In this document: piece by piece, positions 46,138 to 57,871 of the stretch
Layout of the letters: the number at the start of each line of letters is the position of its first letter
Numbering within the stretch: position 1 is the first letter of the stretch
NCBI GenBank assembly: GCA_036362985.1
Contig: JAYGXS010000003.1
Span: forward strand, 77,584,454-77,648,453
Direction: 5' to 3'
DNA from: Ligula intestinalis
Taxonomy: Eukaryota > Platyhelminthes > Cestoda > Diphyllobothriidea > Diphyllobothriidae
Length of the DNA: 64,000 nucleotides
Notes under the pieces: model-generated
What the model saw: only the letters and a program-made list of their open reading frames with translations
Database searches by the model: none
Told to the model about the DNA's origin: nothing
Translations under genes and position numbers: made by a program

Positions 46138-49100
46138 GCTAGTTTATTTGTGTAGCTTAGATCTTGAGTCTTTTATAGTGGATCGCTCTAAAAGTGGAGT
46201 ACTTTGAAAGACTAGGAGACGAGGAAGCTTGGTGGGACCGAAACACATGAAATAACACTTGGATGGAGAGAATTCCATCTGCCAGGTAGCACTCCAACGT
46301 GAGAGTACAGGTAGGTCCGCATTTATTTTATCAACGCATTTACTTGCCATGTCCTTAGAAAATGAGCATATGCATTTGAGGTCGTCTGCATAAATGAGAT
46401 TGTGTGAATTGTTTAGAACAGTCGAAATTTCGTTTATGTATAGAATGAAGAGTAAAGGACCCAAGACAGTGCTCTGAAAAACGCCACTCGTGATCAGCTG
46501 AGAAGTGGAGTAACTATTACCTACTAGGACCTTCTGGCTGCGGTTAGACAAGTAGGAACCGATGAAGTCGAGGAGAGGGGGATGGATGCCAATGGCTTCC
46601 AATTTTACCAGAAGCCGTCTGTGCGGTACCTTGTCGAAGGCTTTGCTCAGGTTAAAGTAGACAACAACCACGGATTGCTGCTCGTTACGGAGGGAAGTGA
46701 CGTGGTTAAGAAAAGCTAAGTGACACGCCTCGCATGATCTTCCGGGTAGAAAACCATGCTGCGAGTCACTTAAATGCTTATTTTTTAGGCAAAAATCGAG
46801 AATTTGATTAAAAATTATCTTCTCCAGAAGTTAAGCTAGGACCGAGGTTGTACGAACACCGTGGTAGTTATTTATGTCTGAACGAGATCCTAATTTAAAG
46901 ACTGAAAGAATAATGGATGTCTTCCAAGTGTCTGGAAAGTAACCATTTAAGAGATAGACTGGCTAAGTAATTTTGGGAAAGGTCGACACTCTTTTGATAA
47001 CTGAATTGGGGATTCCATCAGTTCCCGAAGAGTGCGAGTTTTTTAGACAAATTATCTGCTTACGAATTAATTCTATGGAGAAATCAATGTTTCCGAGAGT
47101 ATTGTCTGATTATGGTTGCAACAACGGGACCGGTTCGGACTCTGTCGTAAAATGCTTCGCAAAGAAAGCATTGAATAATTCAGCCTTATCAGAATCATCT
47201 AGTACAAATGTTTTATTTTCATTGAGCAATGGGGGTATTTCAATTCCTCGTTTTGCGGGGACCTACGACGAAACAGTTGTGCTGAGTTTGACTCGCTCAG
47301 GGCGCAAGATTCCCTGTGCTGGTCACGTGTAAGATGAATCTTTGAAGCTAATTCGAAGATCTCTGCGATCCTTTGGTGCACAGACAGCGAACTAGTAGAT
47401 CTATCTTTCAGCTGCCTCCTCAATTTCTTGAGTCTGGGCAAAAGAAAATGAGGGACGGTCGATTCTGGTGTGTAGGGTTTCGCAATTTTAGTGGGCACGA
47501 ATTCCAGCATTTTATTAGAAACGACCGACATGAGTTCAGAAAGATATGCAGCGTCGTTAATGGAGGAGAGGCTCCGCCAATCTAATAAGTCAAGAAAATT
47601 GTTGACTGAGCTAATATCTGCGAGGTCATACGCATGAAAGGTACGACTAGCACTAGTCTTTTCTGTAGAAGGAAGTGGAAGGCAACAGTGAATTAATGTG
47701 TGATCACTTTGGAAGATGTCCTGCTTAAAATCAACGAAGAGAGGGGCAATACCATTTGTGGAAATCAGATCAAGGATATGATTCTGTCTTGTTGGGGAAC
47801 TAACCAGTTGAGACCAGTTAGAAAAATTACTGGTATCTAGGAAAGGCTGAAATCTAGGTGGACAATTGTTTGAAAGCCAGTCGATTTCAGGAAACTTAAA
47901 ATCTCCAGCAATAATTTTAACTTCAAAAGTGGATTCTGAAATAAACTTGAATATTTCACACAAATATACATCCGATAATCGCCTTTTGCCGGAACGACAG
48001 AATAATAGAAGCGAAACAGTAATGTTCAGAAAAGGACGTGCTATTTTGATAAAACGGGAAATGCCTAAATGACGTTCTAATATCGAGAAGTCAACCACCA
48101 CCACGCTTATTAATGCGATCGTGACGATAGAAATCATACTCGTCTATGATAAGGGAGGAGTCAGAAATGATTGGATGGGTCCAAGATTCTGTTCTGCATA
48201 TAACATCGGGCGTCATCTCAAAAGCAAAAGCTCACAGTTGAGCCATTTTATTTATAACGGACGTGGCATTAAGCACTATGGCATCTAGTGTGTTTCGAGT
48301 GACAGGACTATGGCTATCGTTATTAATAAAAAAGAATTTGAGGGTGGGTAGGCAAACTGCAGGCCGTTATTATTTGTGGAATAAGTACTGACGGGTATGG
48401 AGCTGTTATCATACGGGTAGCCAATAATAGATGGCTGATAAGGTCTGAGATATCTAGGGGCCTCGCTTTCTGGTAGGGAAAAATGAGGAGACCGTAAATC
48501 AAAATAAGCTTCTGGGGCGTTTGGAAGGAATGGGAGGAGGCGAGAAGACATGTAGAAGTTAGCAGGTTTGGGTGGTAGAGGACGGGTAAAGAAACTGATA
48601 GGAGGAAACGGTTACATAAAATTAGTTTTGGGGCCACTCGCGTAAGGACTAGTGGTCTTAATCAGTGAATGTCCTGTACGGCAACTCCGATTAGATTTAA
48701 AACTATACATGTTTGGGTTACTGCCGTACAAATTAAATTTTTCGTGGTTCACGCCAGGCGTGTTCAATAACGCATTATACGGGGGAATAATATGACTCCC
48801 ACGGTCAAAAGAGGAGCTAGGTTGTGGTGGGGAAGCGCTCGGCCTAAACGCTTTCGACGGTGTTGGCGACATTCTTGATGAACTTGATGCCAAGTTAGAG
48901 GCAGCGGAATTTATCGATTGTTGGACAGAAAATGTATTTAGAAGTCAGTTTTTTGGCAAACAATTGTTTGCAGCAACTCTTCATCAGACCAAACATTTGC
49001 AAGGGAAGTCGACGCTGTTATGTACAGCGTCAATTTCCCTTGCAAATGTTTTGTCTGATAAAGAGTTGCTAAAAAATGTATTTAGACTAGTATTAATCGT

Positions 49101-50010
49101 AGTAGATGACAGAGCGGCGGGCCTTGACGGTCCCGACATCAAGAAGGATGGGCTAACTGGTGCACTGATGTTTATGGGCTTTTGACTAGACATTCGGGAG
49201 GTAGGGATAGCAGGTGTACTGACGGTTATGGGACTATGAAAAGACATCTGAGAGGCAGGGATAACGGGTGCACTGACGTTAGTGGGTGTATAGCCAGGTA
49301 TGTGGGGGGGGAGGATTAGCGAGTGCATTTACCCTATTGGGACATCGAACAGATTTAGGAATAGTAGGCTCAGAAGTCATTGGTTGATTGGGCTGGAGAG
49401 CCGTATTTCTTCGCTCCATTGGTGTAAGATCTCGACAGAGGAAGCTTTTAGTCATTTCTAAATATCGGGAAATGCGACCTCGTTGAGCAAAGATTGAGTC
49501 CACCTCGATCGGTGAAAACAATTAAACTAGGATGGGCGGGTTTTTGCTACGCGATTGGAGGCGTTTGGCTTCTGCAATTTTGTAGTTAAAACCAACCGAA
49601 CATAGAAAATCTTTTGCAGTATCCAAAGGGCGACTTAATATGGAGGCATTTTTTAGTATAAAGTTAAAGCTTCGCATTTGTCTATCAAAAGCTTCCGTGG
49701 TTATAAAATGGACGAGGAAGTCTAACTTTTTACAATCTTGCGAGGGTACATCTAATAACTTGCCATCAAACAGATTGCCTAGCATTGATAAAACAGAACC
49801 AAACTTCATCATGAAGTCATAACAGTTCTGTAATGCAGATAAATCAATTTGCTTAGCCTTGACAATGGGCTGCATGTTGATATCAAGGCATTGACTAATA
49901 GGCGTGGTCAGGCACCGCTTGGGTCTGGGAGCAGATATCTTACGATGAGCTATAATTTTCGTTCTCATAATTTTGATAAAAATCTGCTTTAAGTGTGAGA
50001 TGATTTAGAA
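46138..50010 (-). mobile_element. LINE B copy 2, 3'-truncated
   Basis: Minus-strand fragments match copy 1 in order: gag-like (49522-49968, 49279-49521, 48984-49328, 48612-48893, 48285-48551), endonuclease (47199-48137, with GDFKFPEIDW in place of GDFNFPEIDW) and RT (46144-46671, with YADD). Frameshifts and one short internal deletion near 47965 (about 60 bp relative to copy 1) break it. A 130-bp foldback element sits at 48943-49072. The RT C-terminus and 3' UTR are missing because similarity ends at the junction with LINE C. At the four stop positions of copy 1 this copy has sense codons. Confidence 0.82.
48943..49072. mobile_element. 130-bp foldback (MITE-like) element with 14-bp target duplication
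   Basis: AAAATGTATTTAGA occurs at 48929-48942 and 49073-49086; LINE B copy 1 has this site once and lacks the insert (near 36675-36690). The insert holds a palindrome with arms of about 47 bp, 48973-49019 (GCAACTCTTCATCAGACC...) and 49023-49069, around a TTATGTA-like centre. A separate perfect 14-bp palindrome CAAACAATTGTTTG lies at about 48957-48970. It has no coding capacity. The class is uncertain: a 14-bp duplication is long for most DNA transposons. Confidence 0.8.
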
Positions 50011-50233
50011 AAATTCAGCCTATATGATTAAACCGCAGGTGGTTGTTTAAAATCTCTTAAAATCGCTTAACAAACTGTAATAGTTATTACGTTCAGAAAA
50101 AAAACCAGTTGATAGGATTTGCAGATTATGACTTACGACAAATAATCAGAGTGGACTTAGCAAATTCTGTAGCTATTTTTAATAAGCACTTTAAATTTTT
50201 GAAAAAGTGTTTTCAATATTGGGAAACGTCGCA

Positions 50234-50333
50234 NNNNNNNNNNNNNNNNNNNNNNNNNNNNNNNNNNNNNNNNNNNNNNNNNNNNNNNNNNNNNNNNNNN
50301 NNNNNNNNNNNNNNNNNNNNNNNNNNNNNNNNN
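50234..50333. other. Assembly gap (100 N)
   Basis: It lies between LINE B copy 2's 5' flank and LINE A copy 3's RT C-terminus. The 3' end of LINE A copy 3 is hidden in it. Confidence 0.98.
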
Positions 50334-51865
50334 ATTTGATCGCTGGGCCGTCCTAGCTTTAGCGTTATGAATTGTATGCTGGTTGTTTCTAGTGGAACGG
50401 GAACCGTTTTGATTTGTTAACATATTATTGCTAAGGATGCTCTGATTAAGTGTCACTTTAAATAGGAAAGTTAAACCATTTTGGAGTCGCCTTTGCCAGA
50501 GAGGTTTAAGACCATATCTATTGTACATTATTGAATAGGAGTCTCGGGCGTCATCGTGTTTACACAGACCTCTGGTAAACCTTCGCTGGATTTTTTCTAG
50601 TTTCTGTCTGTCATCTGATGACATGGTACCGAAAAATATTGAGCAGTAATCTAGAATAGGTAAAACGTACATTTTGTAAAGTTTAGTCTTAAGTGTAATT
50701 AATGTGAAATTTTTACTTATGAAGCCACATAGTCGATTGGCTTTTGGTGCGATTTGTTTAACATGTGGGGATAAGTCAAGAGTATAAGAATAGCTAAGAC
50801 CTAAATCTTTTAAAGATGTTAGCTCTTTTATTTCTTGACCACTAAACATTATGGGGGGAAGTTTTAGTGGTCCGAAAATCATGAGATGACATTTTGTTGG
50901 TGAAAACGGCATTTGCCACTGAACACTCCAGTCGTTTAGTTTTTGAAGGTCTAATTCAATTGTTCTATGCACACTACTTATCGAATTTTTGTTATAGGCA
51001 TATGCGAGTTTTAAGTCATCTGCATTTAAAATGTTTTAGCAGAGGTTGATATCGTGGATAACTCATGAATGTAAATGAGAAATAAGAGGGGACCTAGGAT
51101 AGTGCCTTGAAAAACACCACTGCTTATATGAGCTGGTTCTGATACTATATTTCGAAGTTGTACTACTTGGAATCGGTTTAGAAGATGGGATTTGAGGAAA
51201 TCAAGGGGGGGGGGGCGAATCCCGTGACTCACTAGCTTCACGATCAGTCTTTTATGGGGAACTTTGTCAAAGGCTTTTTTTAGGTCAAAGTAAATTGTAG
51301 CTACCGTGTTCCCATCATCTCGATTTCTGGAGACGAATTCCAAGAAAGTGAGTTGGCAGGCCTGACTTGACTTTTTAGGAAAAAAGGCATGTTGAGAGGG
51401 GTATGAGATTTACATTCGTCAGATGGTCTAACATTTGGTTATTAATTATTTTTTCTAAGATTTTTGCTAAAACCGATGTTCGGTGAACACCACGATAATT
51501 TTGGGCATTGGACCGATTTCCGTTTTTGTAAATTGGGGTGATACATGATTTTTTCCAGATTTCTGGATAAGTACCATTTGACTGCAGTAACGAGAAAAGG
51601 TTAGACAGAAGTATTGGGGCATATGTCATATGCCTTAGTATGCAAGGAGGGATTCTATCCGTTCCATATGATGTGGAATTGGACAGTTGGTGGATAGCTT
51701 TCTCTACAGTTTCTTCGTTAAACAATATCTCTTTTAATACTAGTGCCGTCATTTCTGTTGGTTGGGGGATTGGTTCTTCCTCGACTGAAACATTTGCATC
51801 TCCCGCATTACCAAGACTTGGGTTGTAATTGAGTGAGGCTTTGTTCCATACTTGAGCATTTATGG
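50334..51865 (-). mobile_element. LINE A copy 3 (CR1-like RT)
   Basis: Minus-strand frames 51375-51752, 51026-51343 and 50157-50972 match LINE A copy 2 over the RT core (NYRGVHRTSVLAKILEKI, DLKKAFDKVPHKRL, GVFQGTILGPLLFLIYIHE). Here motif A has the normal KKAFDKV. The YADD region is broken by a frameshift and deletion near 51030. It extends about 120 bp further 5' than copy 2, to about 51865. Confidence 0.8.
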
Positions 51866-51872
51866 AAGCAAT

Positions 51873-52400
51873 TCACGGGCCAAGGTCGACAAACCGTATG
51901 TGAAGTGGTCGCGAACTTGCGTTTTTAGCATCGGTGGGCCGTTGATCCGCTCTTTGTGATGATTGCACAGCTAGACATGCACTTCTACCTCTAGGTAATT
52001 CGTTTTGCCGACGTCGCGAATATCTTATCCTACCTAGCGCTCTTCTTTGCAGAGTTTGGACTTCAGTTTTTTGGGAGCTATTAGTTTGATGATGAATCGC
52101 GTCTTCGTGCCTTCGTTGGAGCATTTGCTCTTCGGTTTCTTGGGAGCGATTAGTTTGATGGCGTATCGTATATTTGTGTCTTCTTTGCAGCATTTGATCT
52201 TCGGTTTCTTTGGAGCGTCGATATCGCTGACGTATGGCATAAGTCTCCAGGCAAAGCCGTCTTTATGCTTGCGTTTCTTGCGAACGTCTTTTAACATTGG
52301 CAAATCTCTTCTGTTCCTTCGTCTGAACTTGTGTTCTCGCGGCTGCTCTAATTCTTTTCTACCTAATGAGGTAGAACCTACAAATAGGTTATTATTCTGA
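51873..52400 (-). pseudogene. Relic of a protein with 23-residue repeats (RSQETEEQ type)
   Basis: The minus-strand frame at 51873-52193 reads as repeats of 23 residues (69 bp) with RSQETEEQMLQRR as the core, three to five copies, then a diverging tail. Such repeats are known from TE-borne proteins in many animals, by motif only. A stop breaks the frame at about 52273. A second overlapping frame (52034-52377) is also open and rich in K. With a short exon at 52445-52520 (ATG at 52520, GTAACG donor, 67-nt intron, TTTGTAG acceptor) it would give 139 residues. I consider the first frame older and the spliced model possible but unproven. LINE A copy 3 joins at its 3' side. Confidence 0.4.
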
Positions 52401-52639
52401 ACAAAATAACATTGGGTAAAAACTAAGTAAGATTACAGCGTTACCTTTATTCACCGGCCCATCATCTTTTGTCGGGTTGTTTGTGTTCAGAACATTTCTA
52501 ACGGCATCACTGTTGTCCATATTGATAGTTTGTAAAGGTTAGAATGAAAGTGTGGGGATTTATGCGTTCGGCCATTCAATCTAATCTAAGACATAGCCCG
52601 CGAAAACATACGCGTAGGCAAAGGCAAGGGGAGGGTCCA

Positions 52640-52940
52640 AATGATTGTAGGTTAAGGGGCTTAGGTCAGTGAGTATGAAACCCCTTCTCCACCCCCGCCC
52701 ACCCCACGTGGCGTATTCACAGGCACCTATCACGGCGATTGTCAATCGTGAGTCTGACACAGCTGCCTGCCACCAACGATACAGGGAAAAAAAACCGGAC
52801 ACAGTGACTCCAGCACCTCCTGTGACACCCTGTGTGATCGACGTACAGACTGGCGCGCGAAAGGCGCGCAAAAGCCGAGCGGCGCGCGTGACTAATATTC
52901 GGACAAGAGCGAATGCCCTGCTCGCGCTTGTGTGTGTGCC
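52640..52940. other. GC-rich, CpG-containing stretch
   Basis: It stands out from its AT-rich surroundings, with clusters such as GGCGCGCGAAAGGCGCGC at about 52853-52871 and several CG dinucleotides. A 126-codon plus-strand frame crosses it but has no motif. It may mark a promoter, or it may be just a repeat. Confidence 0.3.
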
Positions 52941-53059
52941 CACACTCCGTGATCAACCTCAAAACATATGCCATCTATCAATGATAATGGATGTCTACAC
53001 AGATGGAGGCAAGACTTTTATTAAGTATACAGAAGGCTTAAGAAGATAATTTAACCTAA

Positions 53060-53870
53060 GTGACACATAAGGTATTTTACTTATTTAAAAGAGTTATATG
53101 TAAAAATAAAATAAGTTCGAGAGCTAGAATGAAACTAACAACTTCTTTATTGTGTGTTAGCTTATGTTAACTTTTACTAGCTACGCGTGTTTGAGTGATG
53201 CAAATACTTAAAACAATAGTGTTTTTTAAACAAGCACGAAAACACAAATAGGACTGGAGGTAGAGGGCAATTTGACGGTCGAGTGGTAAGCCGGGTGTAA
53301 CTGTCGTCTGTTTAAATTAATTAAACTGTAAACTTTTATTTTATATTTTGCAAGTGAAGGCAAAAAAATTATCCATTTTTCTCAATACTAAACATTCATT
53401 TAAATAGCAAACCTCATGGCATTTTGCTGGAATGTTCATCTCAGGCTAGATTGCTTGTGGTGCTGGTCGATATTCCGTATACTGACTGGTGAAGCTTAAC
53501 CCATCACTAAGAGCCCTTCGTATAAGCTGTATTAGCATCAGGAGTAATATCGTTTCTGTAAATATTCGAAAAATGACTATCGGGAACCATAATAACAAAA
53601 TAGCCACAAATTACCATGAATTTACCACGAATGCACGAATACTTCGCATGTTATTTTGTACGAATTTAACACGCAATCTCGTACGAAAGATCGTGCGAAA
53701 AAACATGCCTCTATTTTTTTGTACAGCGGGACGCCTTCTTCTCGAAAAACCCCCATTCGCACGATATACCCAGTAGCACTTTTGTGAAATCTGCTTTGTG
53801 TGTAAGAAAACTTTAATAAACTTAAAATATTATAAAAATACGTGTTCAAAATTATTTTCTCTCGATTGTC
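53060..53870. other. Intergenic AT-rich, nothing recognised
   Basis: No gene, repeat or RNA was recognised. Confidence 0.4.
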
Positions 53871-53880
53871 CTTGGGTATG

Positions 53881-53934
53881 TTAAATCCCAGTCGAGGGGC
53901 AAGGTTTGGTTCGGACGCTGGGATTTAAAAATGG
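53881..53934. repeat. Short inverted repeat, 11-bp arms
   Basis: TTAAATCCCAG at about 53881-53891 is mirrored by CTGGGATTTAA at about 53919-53929. It could be a terminal hairpin. A related word (GAATCCCAACGC) occurs near 57647, but no element joining the two was demonstrated. Confidence 0.4.
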
Positions 53935-53991
53935 AAATAGGTCACAGTGCGCAAAGGATGCTATCAAAGACTGAGTCAATGTTTGCGTTGA

Positions 53992-54660
53992 CTAACCGGC
54001 CATGAACCTCTCTGCGGCTTCCCTTAATAGCTGCTTAAGATTGCGGTAGTGGCCTTTCCTAAACGCGACCTTAAAGGCCTCCTCAACTGAGGGTGATCCG
54101 CGAGAAATCGTAAAGGCCTCTGAAGGATGGTATGTTACAGGTAAATTATTACTACTTACTTAATATTAGTTTATAAACCTTCGTCTTGAAAAAGGCTTTC
54201 GTTCCCTTTGCCGCCCGTGCAGCGTCACCTCTTCAGTGATTCTATCGGCTAAGAGTCTGAAAGGCCCTTTTGACGAAGGCTGAGAGACCAGTTGCGTCAA
54301 CGTTGGAGAAGAATGCGGTCTAGTAATTTTCGCTTAATGAAGGGCGCACTTACTTCTTTCTTACGGAAATTCTAATAAGATAAGGCTTCCTCGAACTCCA
54401 TCAGTTCACTCCACGTTTCGGCTTGCGGGATTAGTGGCTGAAGTCCCAGTCGCAGGCTGCACTTCCCCATTCGCTATTTGCAGAAGCAAATTTTCAATGC
54501 GGACGAGCCGCTTTTCCAGGCGCTCTTCCTGAATTACGTCTTAGCGCATGTTGTCCATCAACGTTTAAACAATCCATTTCAACACTTTCTTGATGGGCTT
54601 ATTCGAAGCCTATGACGGGTAGTCCTCGAAACAGGCTTCGACATGCTTGAAAAATCGACA
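53992..54660 (-). pseudogene. Decayed coding region, unrecognised
   Basis: Minus-strand fragments are protein-like but broken. They include a coiled-coil-like stretch at about 54440-54580 (QEERLEKRLVRIENLLLQIA) with stops before it. An open piece at 53998-54130 lies behind a CTTCAG acceptor-like word and ends in EAAERFMAG and a stop. A middle part at about 54185-54300 needs a frameshift. No family was recognised. It could be a pseudogene or a worn retroelement gag. Confidence 0.3.
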
Positions 54661-54699
54661 TCGATACACAAATTACGCGATATAGTCCAAAGGCAACGT

Positions 54700-55740
54700 T
54701 CAGGCAGCAATTTGACTGCTCAACAGCGACACAATGCACCAAATGTTTTAAAGCTTGAACTCTCCGACTTGTTGAAGTTATCCCTGATTCTGGTCAAGCC
54801 AGTGTCATAACAATATTATAAGTTAGGAAAATTCTTGCAAATTTAGTTTGGAATTATGTCAAGAGTCCAGTTTGTCTTTCCTAGAGCATTCTCACTCTTA
54901 TATAACTATATAACAGTCGTGAGCTGATTCTATTCGCCTAATTTATTACTGATCACAATCGGATTTTATTTATGTTTTTTAAGTATGAACTTATAGAGAA
55001 ATGTAAATTTAATGTAGAAAATTAAAGTGAACTTACTTGCCACTTTTTAAACTTAACGTGATTTTTGCAACCTGCCGGAAAGAAGCTTATTTAGAGCCGG
55101 CAATTTTTCGTAGCTGTAATTTATTGCATTTATGCTGAAAGCTTATCAATATAAAACCTTGCCTTATCAAGCCTTATAAATCGATAAAACATCAGACAGT
55201 GCGCTTCTAGTCTGCTTGGTGCAATTGATCAATATGTTCCAAACATATATCCCCACGCCAATTATTTCAAAGGCAGTGAACAGGTCTAGCTTTGTGCATG
55301 TCTTCGGCTGAACCACTTTCTATTCCTACAGCGAGATTTGCTAAGATACCAAGATTCTTGAGCAGACATTTGTTGAAGCAATTTTCACAAGTTTGAAAGC
55401 AAGTCAGCAGCAACCAGTGTAACCAATGTACGTAGTTATAACACGTCAAATCTGTCCTTTAACAGACGGCAAACTATTGGTTGCTGATTGGCGGTTAAAT
55501 TTTAGAGATAGCAGCTGTAGCGGCCAGTCAAGACAGTAAGAATTTTGTGGTATAATGTCACTTGAAATAATATTCCCTTGGGCTTAGCAGCTCTTAATTA
55601 CAAGGGAGTCATAGCGTAGAGCAACTCTTAAATTTAACCCTACAAGTAGGATGACTAGGTAAAGGATGAACAAATTTCATTCTTTATTTTTGCTTACATG
55701 ATAAACTAATGAAAAAAGCTTGACTGCTTAGATTACTTGC
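54700..55740. other. Intergenic, nothing recognised
   Basis: AT-rich, with only short open frames; no repeat matching elsewhere in the window was found. Confidence 0.4.
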
Positions 55741-55744
55741 CACT

Positions 55745-56026
55745 GTGCGGCGGATGATGGGGCTCGATAATGAATCCCAAAGGGAGAGCGGGATGACTTT
55801 CGTGAGTGATCGGGGAACGTCAATGAACGAGTGTGAATACCTCCCGATATAAACCGACAAACTAACGAGCTTGTGGCTCAATGTTTAGCGCTTTAGACTT
55901 CATATCGAAAGATCGTGAGTTAAGGGCTCAAGTATTGTTGCCGTTGGGGCTGGATATGATTGGCTGACGACGGCTCATAAGCCAGAAATAGCCATTCCAG
56001 TCCCCTTGTCTTTGCGAAAAATACTT
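55745..56026 (+). mobile_element. tRNA-derived SINE
   Basis: A leader (GGGAGAGCGGGATGACTTTC) is followed by GAGCTTGTGGCTCAATGTTT (box A-like) and GATCGTGAGTTAAGGGCTC (box B-like). The tail GACGACGGCTCATAAGCCAG ends in CCTTGTCTTTGCG. It is full length for the family, about 280 bp. Confidence 0.7.
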
Positions 56027-56029
56027 TCT

Positions 56030-57860
56030 GACTAGAAATAAATTGATTTTTTTCCCTGTGCGCCCCTTAGTATTGAGCGATCAAAAACTTAAGAACGTGC
56101 AGTCTGTGACCGATCTCATAATATTCTAACGACTACTCTGAAGTCTTCTTTCGATTGCGAGGAATTGCCTACTTGGGTCCGCAAAATGGATTATCATGCA
56201 GTCTGATCACATCATATTTCCGATGCGTCTTGTTTCTGAGTTTTGGAGGAGTTTTTCCTGGTAGCCTTAAGAAACCACACTTACTTACTAGATGAGTACA
56301 ATAATGCATATTAGAGCATTTTACGTATAAAAACATTAAAGTTTCTAAGGGCATCCCGATGTGACGCAAATATCTTGTGATCGTACTATCCGATGATCAA
56401 TATTATAACGTCATTTAAGTTATCTTCCTAATGAAAAAGAAAATTAAGAATTTTGCTCGACACTGCATGAAAGTGGTCACTGACCGTAGTTATCTACTGA
56501 TGAACTTATTATTGAACTGAGGCTTGGGTCATAAGCTAAACTGGCAGACCAGTGGCGCATGTGCCATTTTGTCACTTCCACTATCTTCTTCGTACGAATT
56601 GATACAAAGGTTCGCCCTCTACGCGCTCGCATGAGTAAGAGAGATGGTTGGCCGAGCACTGAAGCAACTTGTTTAATGTTCTGAGCTTTCGAACTCGTGC
56701 AGGAGTTCATCGTCATAAGTAGCAGCAGCTACAGGGAAAGCTACGTGTGTAAGGGGTACAATGAACCCAATAACTCAAGTCTGAACGTGACTGCGCAGGG
56801 CTATGTACGTTGGCGCCAAATCGATACATTGAGTGATTGACTTCCTATCAGTCAACCAAACTTCAAGCAATTTTTGGCTCGTCTTGTTTTCAGCGCGGAT
56901 GCTTATATTAATGACTTAGAAGTTGAACATACGGTGCGTTTCCTAAATGTGCGCAGCTACTTGCGGTACTTGATCGCTACGTCACACAGTCAAATTATGC
57001 TTATGAATGCGCAACCCGCGCATGCATATAATCTGAGCTGTGTAGTAACCAGGACCGTTCAGGCATGGGATGCGATAACTCTCTCATATCATCTTAGTTA
57101 CTTAGTCGGTCGTTGAATTAAATGAATCGGCTGCGCATGGTTGCTCTAGACCGCTGGTATAAATCGACTTTCGCCGACTTGTTTTATATGGTTCATCCTT
57201 GGCTTGTTCAAATACAGAGTATAATATTAAAAATTTTATCTTAAAGACATTTTTCCGATGCAATCTGCAGTCAAATATGGATGACTGGTCAAAAAATTGG
57301 TGCTTAATCCAGTATCATGTGCATGACCGTTGCAACTATTGTTGGAATTATCCTTACAATTACTTACATGAGTTTAACAATTAGTACAAATTTAATTCTC
57401 TGCATTAGTTCCGTTTTGTTACCAACCACGCCCAGTACGCCTTCTTTCCCGCATGTGTGTTTGGCGTTTTTGCTCTATTAAGGGTCATGTTTAAAACGCC
57501 AGTACCGACAGAAGGACAATTTCTTAGGCGTTTGTAACACCACAAAAGCCCAATGTCTTACTACTTCTACTCTGTCGTCCCAGAGATAGGAATAATAACT
57601 GAATTAATAAAGCTCTCCGCTTTTATAATGTTTTATTTTGTTATTGAATCCCAACGCTTAGTATCTGGGTTGATCCTGGAATTTAGTTAATTTTTGAAGT
57701 CGGTTACAAGGTCATTATCGACCTTGAAAGATGTGTCTAACGATACCTGGGGTTAAAATGTTTATGCCCACTGACTGCTCTTTGTAACTATGTGTTGCAT
57801 TGCGCATGCAAAATACTTTCAGGTTAATTCCGTACTTCACGCCTCTGTGTTAACAGAGTC
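56030..57860. other. Intergenic upstream of the orphan gene
   Basis: No repeat or gene was recognised. Open frames at 56477-56716 and 56874-57116 carry no motif. Confidence 0.4.
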
Positions 57861-57871
57861 TCCACACAAGA

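Noticed and set aside
52669..53049. 126-codon plus-strand frame in the GC-rich stretch
   Set aside because: Its length is explained by high GC content; no motif or codon pattern supports it.
53881..57670. DNA transposon bounded by AATCCCA words
   Set aside because: The two ends do not form matching terminal repeats and no transposase lies between them.
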